Of a stretch of 64,000 bases of DNA, positions 41,625 through 49,195 are shown piece after piece (the first letter of the stretch is position 1; every line of letters starts with the position of its first letter). The translations under genes were made by a program, and so were the position numbers. The notes under the pieces were generated by a model, which was not told the origin of the DNA, searched no databases, and was given only the letters and a program-made list of their open reading frames with translations. Source of the stretch: Dyella_A ginsengisoli (GTDB lineage: Bacteria > Pseudomonadota > Gammaproteobacteria > Xanthomonadales > Rhodanobacteraceae); NCBI RefSeq assembly GCF_044904665.1, contig NZ_JADIKM010000004.1, positions 263,362-327,361 of the forward strand, written 5' to 3'.

Positions 41625-44005
41625 GCACCGCACTCCGCAGGCCCGGTGGCCGGGCGGCTGGCGAATTCCTCGGTGGCGGCGGCGAGCCAGCGGGTGGCGT
41701 CGGCAGCGGCCATCGGCCGGCTGATCAGGTAGCCCTGCGCGCTGTCGCAGCGGAAGCTGCGCAGCATCTCCATCGCCGCCTCGGTCTCCACGCCTTCGGC
41801 CACCACCTTGAGCCCCATGTTGTGGGCCAGCTCGATGGTGGAGCGCACGATCACCGCGTCGTCCTCGTCCTCGGCCATGCCCATCACGAATGACTTGTCG
41901 ATCTTCAGCTCGTCCACCGGCAGGCGCTTGAGATGCGACAGCGAGGAGTAACCGGTGCCGAAGTCGTCGATCGCCAGCATCACGCCGCAGGCCTTGAGCC
42001 GGTTGAGCACTTCCAGCGAGTAGAGCGCGTCGCGCATCACCGCCGTCTCGGTCACTTCAAGCACCAGCTGGCTGGGATCGATGCGGTAGTGGGCGAGATG
42101 GCGTGCCAGCAGGTCAGGCAGCTCGCCGCTGCCCAGGTCCATCGCCGACAGGTTGAGCGCGATGCCGATGTCCATGCCGGCGGCTGACCACTCGGCGCAC
42201 TGGCGGATCACCTCGTGCAACACCCAGTCGGTGAGCGTGCGGATGATGCCGGAGTGCTCGGCCAGCGCAATGAAATCGTCCGGCGGGATGATGCCGTGCT
42301 GCGGATGGCGCCAGCGCAGCAGCGCCTCCACGTTCACCACGCGGCGGCTGCACAGCTGCATCTTCGGCTGGTAGTACAGCAGCAGCTCGCCGTTGGGCAC
42401 CGCGCGGCGCAGGTCGTTGACCAGCGAGAGCCGGTACAGGTGTTCGGCATCGCGGCCCGGGCGGTACAGCTGCAGCTGGCTGCGCGATTCCTTGGCGTCG
42501 TACATGGCGATGTCGGCGCGGCGCAGCAGCTCCTCGGCGGTGTCGCCGTGCTCGGGGAACAGCGCCATGCCCACGCTGACGTCCAGGAACAGCTCCATCG
42601 CCTCGGCCAGGATCGGCTCGCCCACGGTCGCCAGCAGTTGCTCGGCGCGCTGCACCAGCTCGTCCGCGGCGATGCCTTCCATCAACACCACGAACTCGTC
42701 GCCGCCGAAGCGGGCCAGCATGTCCTCGTCGCGCAGCCCGGCGCGCAGGCGCCGGCCGATCTCCACCAGCACGCGGTCGCCGATGGCGTGGCCCATGGTG
42801 TCGTTGATTTCCTTGAAGCGGTCCACGTCCAGCATCAGCACGGCGAGCGTGTGGCCGGCGTTGCCCGCGCGCACCAGCGCGTCCACCAGCGCCTGCTGCA
42901 GGCTGGCGCGGTTGGGCAGGGCGGTGAGGTTGTCGTGGAAGGCGGCGTGGGCGATCTGCTGCTCGCGCCGCGCGATGCCGCGCTGCATGCCGTTGAAGGC
43001 GTGGGCCAGCTCACCCAGCTCGTCGTTGTGCTGTACCTCCACCGTGCCGAGATAGTCGCCGTGGCCGATGCGTCGCGCGGCGTCCGCCAGCTGCGATACC
43101 GGCCGCGTCACGTTGCGCGACAGCCACAGCGCGCCGGCCAGCGAGGCGATCAGCGAAAGGCCCGCGATCAGCAGCAGCTCGTGCTCCAGCGAACGATAGG
43201 TGGCCAGCGCCTGGCTGCGCGAGAACTGCAGCAGCGCGCCCAGCATGCCGTCGCCGCCCTGCAGCGGCTGCCACTGGGTGAAGTATTCCTGGCCGCCGAG
43301 GGCGAGCATCCTCGGTTGCGCGGCACGGCCGGGGCCGGCCGCGGCGTCGAACAGCGCCTGCCGCTCGGTGTCGCCGGGTGCGGGGAGGGTGCTGGAGAGC
43401 CAGCGCTGTCCGCCGGCGTCGCGGGCCACGAAGGTGACCTCGACGCCGGCCAGATCCTTCAGGCTGTGCGCCAGCTTATCGTCCAGGGCGAAGCCCATGC
43501 CGACCCAGGCGATACGGGTGGGCGCACGCACCGGCACGATCACCAGCTGGTAGGGGCGGCCGTTGATCAGCGTCATGGTGGTGCCGGCCGCGGGGGCATC
43601 CGCGTGCGCTACCAGCGTCGCCCAGTCGCCCACCGGCATGGAGCGGCCGCCGGCGTCGAGGCCGGCCACCACGCGGCCGTCCAGATCGGTCAGCACCATC
43701 AGGTCGGCCGAGATGCGATGGCCCTGGTTGTAGAGCACGGAGTGGATGGTGGGCGTGTCGCCGGTGGCCACGGCCTGCTTGAAGCCGAAGTCGGCGGTGG
43801 TGATCTGCACGGCATCGAGCAACTGCGCGCCGCGCGTGCTGAGCAGATCGGCGAACACCCGCGCGCCCGAGGCCAGTCGCGTCTGCGCCTGGGTCAGCGC
43901 GCTCTGCCGGGTGGCGTAATAGAACGCGAAGAAGGTGGGCAGTTGCACCAGCACAAACAGCGCCAGCAGGAGCAGCGACAGGCGGGCGCGGAACTTAATG
44001 CGCAT
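41621..44005 (-). CDS. Transmembrane GGDEF-EAL sensor protein
   Basis: A 794-residue cyclic-di-GMP protein. One helix near the N-terminus (10-28), a periplasmic dCache-like sensor (about 35-265), a second helix (about 268-290), HAMP (about 290-345), GGDEF (about 355-515) and EAL (about 530-785). The GGDEF loop RFGGDEFVVLM has an RDED I-site before it; EAL has NVEALLRWRHP and DDFGTGYSSLSHL. Both domains may be active. The start lies 11 bases inside the cupredoxin gene and the stop overlaps DUF3034, so the four genes are tightly coupled. The periplasmic domain may read the redox state of its partners. Confidence 0.94.
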   Translation of the reverse strand: MRIKFRARLSLLLLALFVLVQLPTFFAFYYATRQSALTQAQTRLASGARVFADLLSTRGAQLLDAVQITTADFGFKQAVATGDTPTIHSVLYNQGHRISADLMVLTDLDGRVVAGLDAGGRSMPVGDWATLVAHADAPAAGTTMTLINGRPYQLVIVPVRAPTRIAWVGMGFALDDKLAHSLKDLAGVEVTFVARDAGGQRWLSSTLPAPGDTERQALFDAAAGPGRAAQPRMLALGGQEYFTQWQPLQGGDGMLGALLQFSRSQALATYRSLEHELLLIAGLSLIASLAGALWLSRNVTRPVSQLADAARRIGHGDYLGTVEVQHNDELGELAHAFNGMQRGIARREQQIAHAAFHDNLTALPNRASLQQALVDALVRAGNAGHTLAVLMLDVDRFKEINDTMGHAIGDRVLVEIGRRLRAGLRDEDMLARFGGDEFVVLMEGIAADELVQRAEQLLATVGEPILAEAMELFLDVSVGMALFPEHGDTAEELLRRADIAMYDAKESRSQLQLYRPGRDAEHLYRLSLVNDLRRAVPNGELLLYYQPKMQLCSRRVVNVEALLRWRHPQHGIIPPDDFIALAEHSGIIRTLTDWVLHEVIRQCAEWSAAGMDIGIALNLSAMDLGSGELPDLLARHLAHYRIDPSQLVLEVTETAVMRDALYSLEVLNRLKACGVMLAIDDFGTGYSSLSHLKRLPVDELKIDKSFVMGMAEDEDDAVIVRSTIELAHNMGLKVVAEGVETEAAMEMLRSFRCDSAQGYLISRPMAAADATRWLAAATEEFASRPATGPAECGA

Positions 44006-44687
44006 GGTCGTCCTGCATGCGTGCGCCCAGGCCCATTTCCAGGTCGGGCGGGGGCTGGTTGGTCTGCTCGGCCGGGTGCAGGGCGAGCGTGTAGCTGCGC
44101 TGGAGCGACGTGGCGGCGTCAAGCGTCACCGTCTCGCTGGTCGGCGCCATGCCCGAGGCCTGGCGCGGATGCCACAGCTGCAGCGTGTAGCGGCCGGCGG
44201 GAACGTTGGCGATGGCGAGTTGCCCGTCGTCGCCGGTCTTGGCGAACCACGGCGTGTCCACTACCACCACGTAGCCGAGCATCCAGTCGTGAATATTGCA
44301 GCCGAGCGTGACGATGCCGGCCTGGTCGAAGCGCTCGGTGGAGGCATGGTTGCCGGCGTACAGCTTCAGCTCGAAGCGCTTGGCCGGCGAGAACGAGTAC
44401 ACCTGGTGGCGCACATTGTCGCTGTTGGGAAAGGTGACGCGGGTGCCGGTCTGCACCACCAGCACCTGCGGCATGAAGCTGAGGTTGCGCTGGTCGATCA
44501 CCGCGCTGGTGTCGCCGGCGGGCGGGGCGGGGCGATCCAGCGGCAGCAGCGAGACCACCGCGTCGCGCACGGGCTGGCCCTGGCGGTCGCGCACGGTGAC
44601 GGTGACACCGGACGCGCCGGCGGCTCCGGCGAATGCCAGGCCGGCGAAAAGCGAGAGCGCGGAGCGCACGAGGGTGGATCGAACCAT
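43995..44687 (-). CDS. Cupredoxin-like periplasmic copper protein
   Basis: A 230-residue exported protein (signal ALSLFAGLAFAGAAGASG) of the methylamine-utilisation/plastocyanin-like group. Copper ligands are visible as His in NVRHQVYSF, then Cys and His in LGCNIHDWM and Met in DWMLGY, the H-C-H-M set of a type 1 copper site. A carboxypeptidase-regulatory-like beta domain follows (GQLAIANVPAGRYTLQLWHP). It is the first gene of the operon leading into the GGDEF-EAL, DUF3034 and haemoglobin genes. GGAAGG precedes the ATG. Confidence 0.88.
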   Translation of the reverse strand: MVRSTLVRSALSLFAGLAFAGAAGASGVTVTVRDRQGQPVRDAVVSLLPLDRPAPPAGDTSAVIDQRNLSFMPQVLVVQTGTRVTFPNSDNVRHQVYSFSPAKRFELKLYAGNHASTERFDQAGIVTLGCNIHDWMLGYVVVVDTPWFAKTGDDGQLAIANVPAGRYTLQLWHPRQASGMAPTSETVTLDAATSLQRSYTLALHPAEQTNQPPPDLEMGLGARMQDDHAH

Positions 44688-45065
44688 GGCTGCCTTCCAA
44701 ACCGATCTGCGCCGTGCTGTCCGTCGAAAGGCGGGCCGATCATTGTGTATGGGCGGCACGCGCCGCGGTTCGCGCGTGCCGTCGCTGCGCCGTTGATCCT
44801 TATCGGCGCTCCGCTGGCGTACCTTAGCGCCTCACCCCTGCAGAAGGGTCCTGCTGCTATCCCGGCAGCGTAACGCCATGCGCTGTGCGGGACCGCATGC
44901 GGCACGCTTTTGTCACCTGGATATACGCGCCGGCACATCTGATGGTTGCAGGCGGCCGACGCAACGTGCGCGCATTCGCAAATGGACGTCCAAAGCCGAG
45001 CTCGGCATTGATCGTGGCGATGCCGCGGGTTAGATTCCGACGTTGTCTCAGGGGGAATCACTGTC
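44688..45065. other. Divergent intergenic region
   Basis: 378 bases between the cupredoxin operon and a lipoprotein gene. I see no gene. It should contain the operon promoter. A 10-base palindrome TGGACGTCCA occurs at 44983 but I do not assign it a role. Confidence 0.45.
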
Positions 45066-45593
45066 ATGAAACGCACACTGGCCATTGCCGGCACCCTTCT
45101 TCTGGCCGCCTGCGGTCACGACACGCGCACGCCGGTGGCGCTGGGCACGCTGGTGGTGCCGAACCAGGCGCCGTGGCTGATCCTCGCGCCCGGTCCGGAG
45201 CAGGTGGAGTTGCGCGGGCTGGACGACACGCTGAAGTTCCTGCCCGATCCGCCACTGGCCACCGCGCTGGAAGCGCAACTGCGTGCGGGCGTGCAGCAGG
45301 ATTACTTTCCCAACCTCACCATCGCCTGCGACGAGATCAAGGCGGAGATGAAAGTGAATACCGACGACGCACCGGACACCGTGGTGCTGGAGCTGTCCCT
45401 GCGCTGCACGATCAACGCCAGCGGCTACCTGAGCACCCACCAGTACGCCGTGGCGCCGACCACCAAGGTGGCGGCCGGCTCGGCCGAAGCGGTCTATGCG
45501 AAAGCGCTGGGCGTGCTGCTGCGCGACGGCGCGGGGCTGGTCGCCGTCAAGCTGGACGCCGATGTGCGCGCCAGCCGGCCCGGCACGCGCTGA
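45066..45593 (+). CDS. Lipoprotein of unknown function
   Basis: A 175-residue protein with lipoprotein signal AIAGTLLLAACGHD. The mature part has QAPWLILAPGPEQVELRGLDDTLKFLP and a two-cysteine region (TIACDEIKAEMK, LSLRCTINASGYL) that may form a disulfide. I do not recognise a family. It is convergent with the HDOD gene, 61 bases away. Confidence 0.75.
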   Translation: MKRTLAIAGTLLLAACGHDTRTPVALGTLVVPNQAPWLILAPGPEQVELRGLDDTLKFLPDPPLATALEAQLRAGVQQDYFPNLTIACDEIKAEMKVNTDDAPDTVVLELSLRCTINASGYLSTHQYAVAPTTKVAAGSAEAVYAKALGVLLRDGAGLVAVKLDADVRASRPGTR

Positions 45594-45654
45594 GTCGCTA
45601 CGCGTCGAATCCGTCGGATGGATCGGGTCGAGCTGATGCCGCCACTGCGCGGCG

Positions 45655-46713
45655 TCAGCACGCGCGGGCGTCGGCGTCGCGGAACTGCCGGCGCAGGTCC
45701 TGCTGGCAGCGTTCGATCATGGCCGGGGTGAAGAACTCCGGCCAGGCGGTGCTCAGATCCGTATCCGGCGCGGCCAGCGCGTGTTCGCCCAGCACCTGGG
45801 CCATCGCCAGCGTGTCGGCGCACAGCAGGGCGCGGCCGAGTGAGCTCTCCGGCGGCATGCCGGCCACCGTGCGCTCTTCCAGCGCGTTCAACACGTTGGT
45901 CGGCAGGTTCCAGTGGCGTGCCGCGCGCAGCGACAGCTGGGCGGCCAGCTGCGCGCAGGCGGCGAGGAAGTGGCTGGTCAGCGGGCCCAGCTCCATCGGC
46001 GCCTCCTGATCGAGCACGCGCACCACGGCGCCGGTGCCGGTGTTGCACACGATGCCGGCCAGGTACGCCTCGAACGGGTCGGAGCTGCCCTTGCCGAGAT
46101 AGGCGCAGGCGTGCGCGCAGCGCTCGGCGTGGTCCCACAGCCGCTGCCCCGCGACGTGGCCGAACATGCCGGCGCTGGCGTGCAGGATCGGCTTCATCAC
46201 GTGCATCGTCACCACCCGGCGCAGGCCGTCCTGGCCCAGCAGCACCACCGCGTGCTGCAGGCTCTGGATCGGATGCAGGGTGCGGTAGTAGATGCTGCGG
46301 CTGACCCGCATCACTTCGCCCACCAGCACCGGGTCGCGCCCGATCAGCTTGGCCAGCTGGGCGCCGCCCACGGTGTCGCTCTTGAGCGAACGCAGCAGCT
46401 GCGGCAGCACGGTGGGCAGGCGCGGCAGGCTGCGCACGTCGAACGCGGTGCAGGTTGCCTGCAGGCGCTTGAGGATCGCGCGTTCTTCCTGGCTTGGCTC
46501 GTTGGCGTGGTAGTCGGGCAGGCCCAGTACATAGCGATGGAAGCGGTCGCCCAGCTGGGCCAGCGACATCGCCTCGTGCGCCGCGGCGGCCGCCTCGGCG
46601 CTGTGGACGCTGCCAGTCGGGGGCGCCGTCATCGCGCGCACGCGGGCGGGCACGCGCGCCGCCGGTGGCGGTGCATCCGCGTATCCCAGAATCCAGCGCC
46701 ACAGGTTTTGCAT
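45655..46713 (-). CDS. HDOD-domain signalling protein
   Basis: A 352-residue cytoplasmic protein with an HDOD domain (about 90-300): LPRLPTVLPQLLRSLKSDTVGGAQLAKLIGRDPVLVGEVMRVSRS, then the degenerate HD core around LWDHAERCAHACAYLG. HDOD proteins lack the metal-binding HD pair and act as scaffolds in motility and cyclic-di-GMP networks, as in Xanthomonas GsmR. The N-terminal ~90 residues contain no known domain. No neighbour partner is obvious; it is divergent from the LLM oxidoreductase gene. Confidence 0.9.
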   Translation of the reverse strand: MQNLWRWILGYADAPPPAARVPARVRAMTAPPTGSVHSAEAAAAAHEAMSLAQLGDRFHRYVLGLPDYHANEPSQEERAILKRLQATCTAFDVRSLPRLPTVLPQLLRSLKSDTVGGAQLAKLIGRDPVLVGEVMRVSRSIYYRTLHPIQSLQHAVVLLGQDGLRRVVTMHVMKPILHASAGMFGHVAGQRLWDHAERCAHACAYLGKGSSDPFEAYLAGIVCNTGTGAVVRVLDQEAPMELGPLTSHFLAACAQLAAQLSLRAARHWNLPTNVLNALEERTVAGMPPESSLGRALLCADTLAMAQVLGEHALAAPDTDLSTAWPEFFTPAMIERCQQDLRRQFRDADARAC

Positions 46714-46850
46714 GCACGCTCCCCTGGCCGGCATACCGGCCTTGCAGCGGGGTTAACGGCGTCGCAGCGGGAAAATGTAGCGGCCCGGCGGGGTGGCATT
46801 CGCGCCGGGGCGCCCCTACCTATGGGGACTCACGCCCCGACGAGTCGCGC

Positions 46851-47864
46851 ATGATCCCGTTTTCCATCCTCGACCTTGCCCCGGTCACCGAAGGCAGGGA
46901 CGCCGCCCAGTCGTTCCGCAACGCGCTGAGCCTGGCGCAGCTGGGCGAGCGGCTGGGCTATCGCCGCTACTGGCTGGCCGAGCACCACAACATGCCGGGC
47001 ATCGCCAGCGCGGCCACGGCGGTGCTGATCGGGTACATCGCCGGTGGCACCTCCACCATCCGGGTCGGCTCCGGCGGCATCATGCTGCCCAACCACGCGC
47101 CGCTGCAGGTGGCCGAGCAGTTCGGCACGCTGGCCTCGCTCTATCCGGGCCGGATCGACCTGGGCCTGGGCCGTGCACCCGGCACCGACCAGCCCACCGC
47201 CCGGGCGCTGCGGCGCTACTTCGACAGCGCCGACGCCTTTCCCAACGACGTGATCGAGCTGCTGGGCTATTTCGAGCCCGCCAAGCCGGGGCAGGCGGTG
47301 CGCGCGGTACCGGGCGCGGGGCTCGACGTGCCGGTTTGGCTGCTCGGATCGAGCCTGTTCAGCGCCAAGCTGGCCGCCCAGCTCGGGCTGCCGTTCGCGT
47401 TTGCCTCGCACTTCGCGCCGGATGCGATGGACCAGGCGCTGGCGATCTACCGCCGCGACTTCCGCCCCTCGGCACGGCTGGCCGAGCCGCACGCCATCCT
47501 CGCGCTCAACGTGGTGGCCGCCGACAGCGACGCGCAGGCGCGGCGGCTGTTCACCACCCAGCAGCAGGCGTTCGTGAACCTGCGCCGCGGCCGGCCGGGG
47601 CTGATCCCGCCGCCGATCGACGATATCGAGGCGTTCTGGACGCCCGTCGAGCGGCTCGGCGTGGAGCAGGCGCTGGCCTGCGCGGTGGTGGGTGATCCGG
47701 CCACGGTGCGGCGCGGGCTGGCCGATTTCATCGCCCGGCACCGGCCGGACGAGCTGCTGCTCACCGCCAACATCTTCGACCATGCGGCGCGCCTGCACTC
47801 GTTCGAACTGGCCGCCGCCGCGCGCGACGCGCTGGCGCCGGCCCCGCTGGCGAACGCCGGATGA
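46851..47864 (+). CDS. LLM-class flavin-dependent oxidoreductase
   Basis: A luciferase-like monooxygenase of 337 residues. The family start IPFSILDLAPV, then YWLAEHHNMPGIASAATAVLIGYIA, the GGIMLPNHAPLQVAEQFG loop and the GRAPGTDQPTARALRR segment are those of the YhbW type. It uses FMN; the substrate is unknown. It precedes a RIO kinase gene by 61 bases on the same strand. Confidence 0.93.
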   Translation: MIPFSILDLAPVTEGRDAAQSFRNALSLAQLGERLGYRRYWLAEHHNMPGIASAATAVLIGYIAGGTSTIRVGSGGIMLPNHAPLQVAEQFGTLASLYPGRIDLGLGRAPGTDQPTARALRRYFDSADAFPNDVIELLGYFEPAKPGQAVRAVPGAGLDVPVWLLGSSLFSAKLAAQLGLPFAFASHFAPDAMDQALAIYRRDFRPSARLAEPHAILALNVVAADSDAQARRLFTTQQQAFVNLRRGRPGLIPPPIDDIEAFWTPVERLGVEQALACAVVGDPATVRRGLADFIARHRPDELLLTANIFDHAARLHSFELAAAARDALAPAPLANAG

Positions 47865-47925
47865 GCCGGCGGCGGCGCGCTTCGGGCATCATGGCGCACT
47901 TCCCCGCACGGCCAAGCCCTACCGC

Positions 47926-48780
47926 ATGAAGATTCCCAACGGCCTGCAGCCCCTCATCGACGACGGCGTGATCGACCAGGTGCTGCGCCCGCTCAAGAGC
48001 GGCAAGGAGGCCTCGGTGTACGTGGTGCGCTCGGGCGACCACATCCGCTGCGCCAAGGTCTACAAGGACATGGCCCAGCGCAGCTTCCAGCAGCGCGTGC
48101 AGTACCAGGAAGGGCGCAAGGTGCGCGGCAGCCGCGAGGCGCGCGCCATGGGCAAGTCCACCAAGTTCGGCCGCAAGGAGGCCGAAGCGGCCTGGAAGAA
48201 TGCCGAGGTCGACGCGCTCTACCTGCTCAACGACGCCGGCGTGCGCGTGCCGCGGCCGTACGGCTACTTCAACGGCGTGCTGCTGATGGAGCTGGTCACC
48301 GACGAGGACGGCCACTCCGCGCCGCGGCTGGGCGAGGTGGATCTCGATGCGGACACCGCACGCGCCTGGCACCGGTTCCTGATGCAGCAGGTGGCGCGCA
48401 TGCTCTGCGTGGGGCTGATCCACGGCGACCTGTCCGAATACAACGTGCTGGTGGGGCCGGACGGCCCGGTGATCATCGACCTGCCGCAGGCGGTGAGTGC
48501 CGCGGGCAACAACAACGCGCGCTTCATGCTCCGCCGCGACGTGGGCAACCTCACCATCAGCCTGGCGCGCTTCGCGCCGGAGCTGCTGGACACCCACTAC
48601 GCGGAAGAGATGTGGGCGCTGTTCGAGCAGAGCGAACTGCATCCGGACACCGAGCTCACCGGCCACTTCACCTTCGACGAGCGCACCGCCGACGTGGACA
48701 GCGTGATGCAGTCGATCATCGACGCCCGCGAGGAAGCGATCATCCGCCAGCAGGGGCGTGAGGCGGCGCGGGAGGATTGA
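47926..48780 (+). CDS. RIO1-family serine/threonine kinase
   Basis: An atypical protein kinase of 284 residues. Motifs: the ATP-site SGKEASVYVVRSGD with lysine in CAKVYKD, the catalytic loop LIHGDLSEYNVLV, and the metal-binding IIDLPQAV. This is the bacterial PA4780-like group, of unknown substrate. Length is normal. It is closed by a 12-base-pair terminator at 48943 shared with the convergent microprotein gene. Confidence 0.93.
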   Translation: MKIPNGLQPLIDDGVIDQVLRPLKSGKEASVYVVRSGDHIRCAKVYKDMAQRSFQQRVQYQEGRKVRGSREARAMGKSTKFGRKEAEAAWKNAEVDALYLLNDAGVRVPRPYGYFNGVLLMELVTDEDGHSAPRLGEVDLDADTARAWHRFLMQQVARMLCVGLIHGDLSEYNVLVGPDGPVIIDLPQAVSAAGNNNARFMLRRDVGNLTISLARFAPELLDTHYAEEMWALFEQSELHPDTELTGHFTFDERTADVDSVMQSIIDAREEAIIRQQGREAARED

Positions 48781-48820
48781 GCTTTCGCTGTGCGCAGGTG
48801 GATTTGATGCTGTTGGGGTC

Positions 48821-48902
48821 GAAGAGCGTCGCGGCTGAAGCCGCTCCCACAGAGCGCCCGGGCTTCCACCGGATGTGTGGGAGGGACTCAGCCCCGACGG
48901 CG
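48821..48902. repeat. Inverted pair of REP-like elements
   Basis: GAAGAGCGTCGCGGCTGAAG (minus-orientated, from 48821) and GTGTGGGAGGGACTCAGCC (plus-orientated, to 48902) are two divergent members of the GTGGGAGCGGCTTCAGCC family, facing each other in the gap after the RIO kinase gene. They are related in layout to the GTAG-type pair at 22703. Confidence 0.65.
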
Positions 48903-48942
48903 TAGGCCGCATAGGGCCTCGCGGAACCAGCGCTTCGCCATG

Positions 48943-48969
48943 AAAAAGGGCCGCATCGCGGCCCTTTTT
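48943..48969. terminator. Two-way intrinsic terminator
   Basis: AAAAAGGGCCGC pairs with GCGGCCCTTTTT around ATC, giving a 12-base-pair stem with T-runs on both strands. It sits between the RIO kinase gene and the convergent Lys-rich microprotein gene and can stop transcription from either side. Confidence 0.92.
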
Positions 48970-48973
48970 CGGT

Positions 48974-49093
48974 TCAACCACCGGGGAAGGTGTGGCCCTT
49001 CGCCGCTTTCTTGGCCGTCTTCTCGGCCTTCTTTTCCTTGGGTGTCTTCAAGGCTTTCTTCTTGTCGCCTTTCTGCTGGTTCAGACCTTTCAT
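48974..49093 (-). CDS. Lys-rich microprotein
   Basis: A 39-residue protein with about 14 lysines, MKGLNQQKGDKKKALKTPKE at the start and KGHTFPGG at the end. AGGAG lies eight bases before the ATG, and the two-way terminator begins just after the stop, which together argue for a real gene. Related Lys-rich microproteins occur in other proteobacteria under no known function; nucleic-acid or ribosome binding is a guess from charge. Confidence 0.7.
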   Translation of the reverse strand: MKGLNQQKGDKKKALKTPKEKKAEKTAKKAAKGHTFPGG

Positions 49094-49195
49094 GGCGCGC
49101 TCCTGCGGAGTGATCCCCGCGTCCTGCCATGGTGACAGCTTTCGCCCGCCGCGGACGCATTTCGGCGCGCGGCGGGCGAAGCCCTCAGGCCGTGG

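Noticed and set aside
44983..44992. TGGACGTCCA palindrome near a promoter region
   Set aside because: The same 10-mer (with flanks AATGG...CCAAA) also occurs inside the coding sequence at about 23756, so it is weak evidence for an operator.
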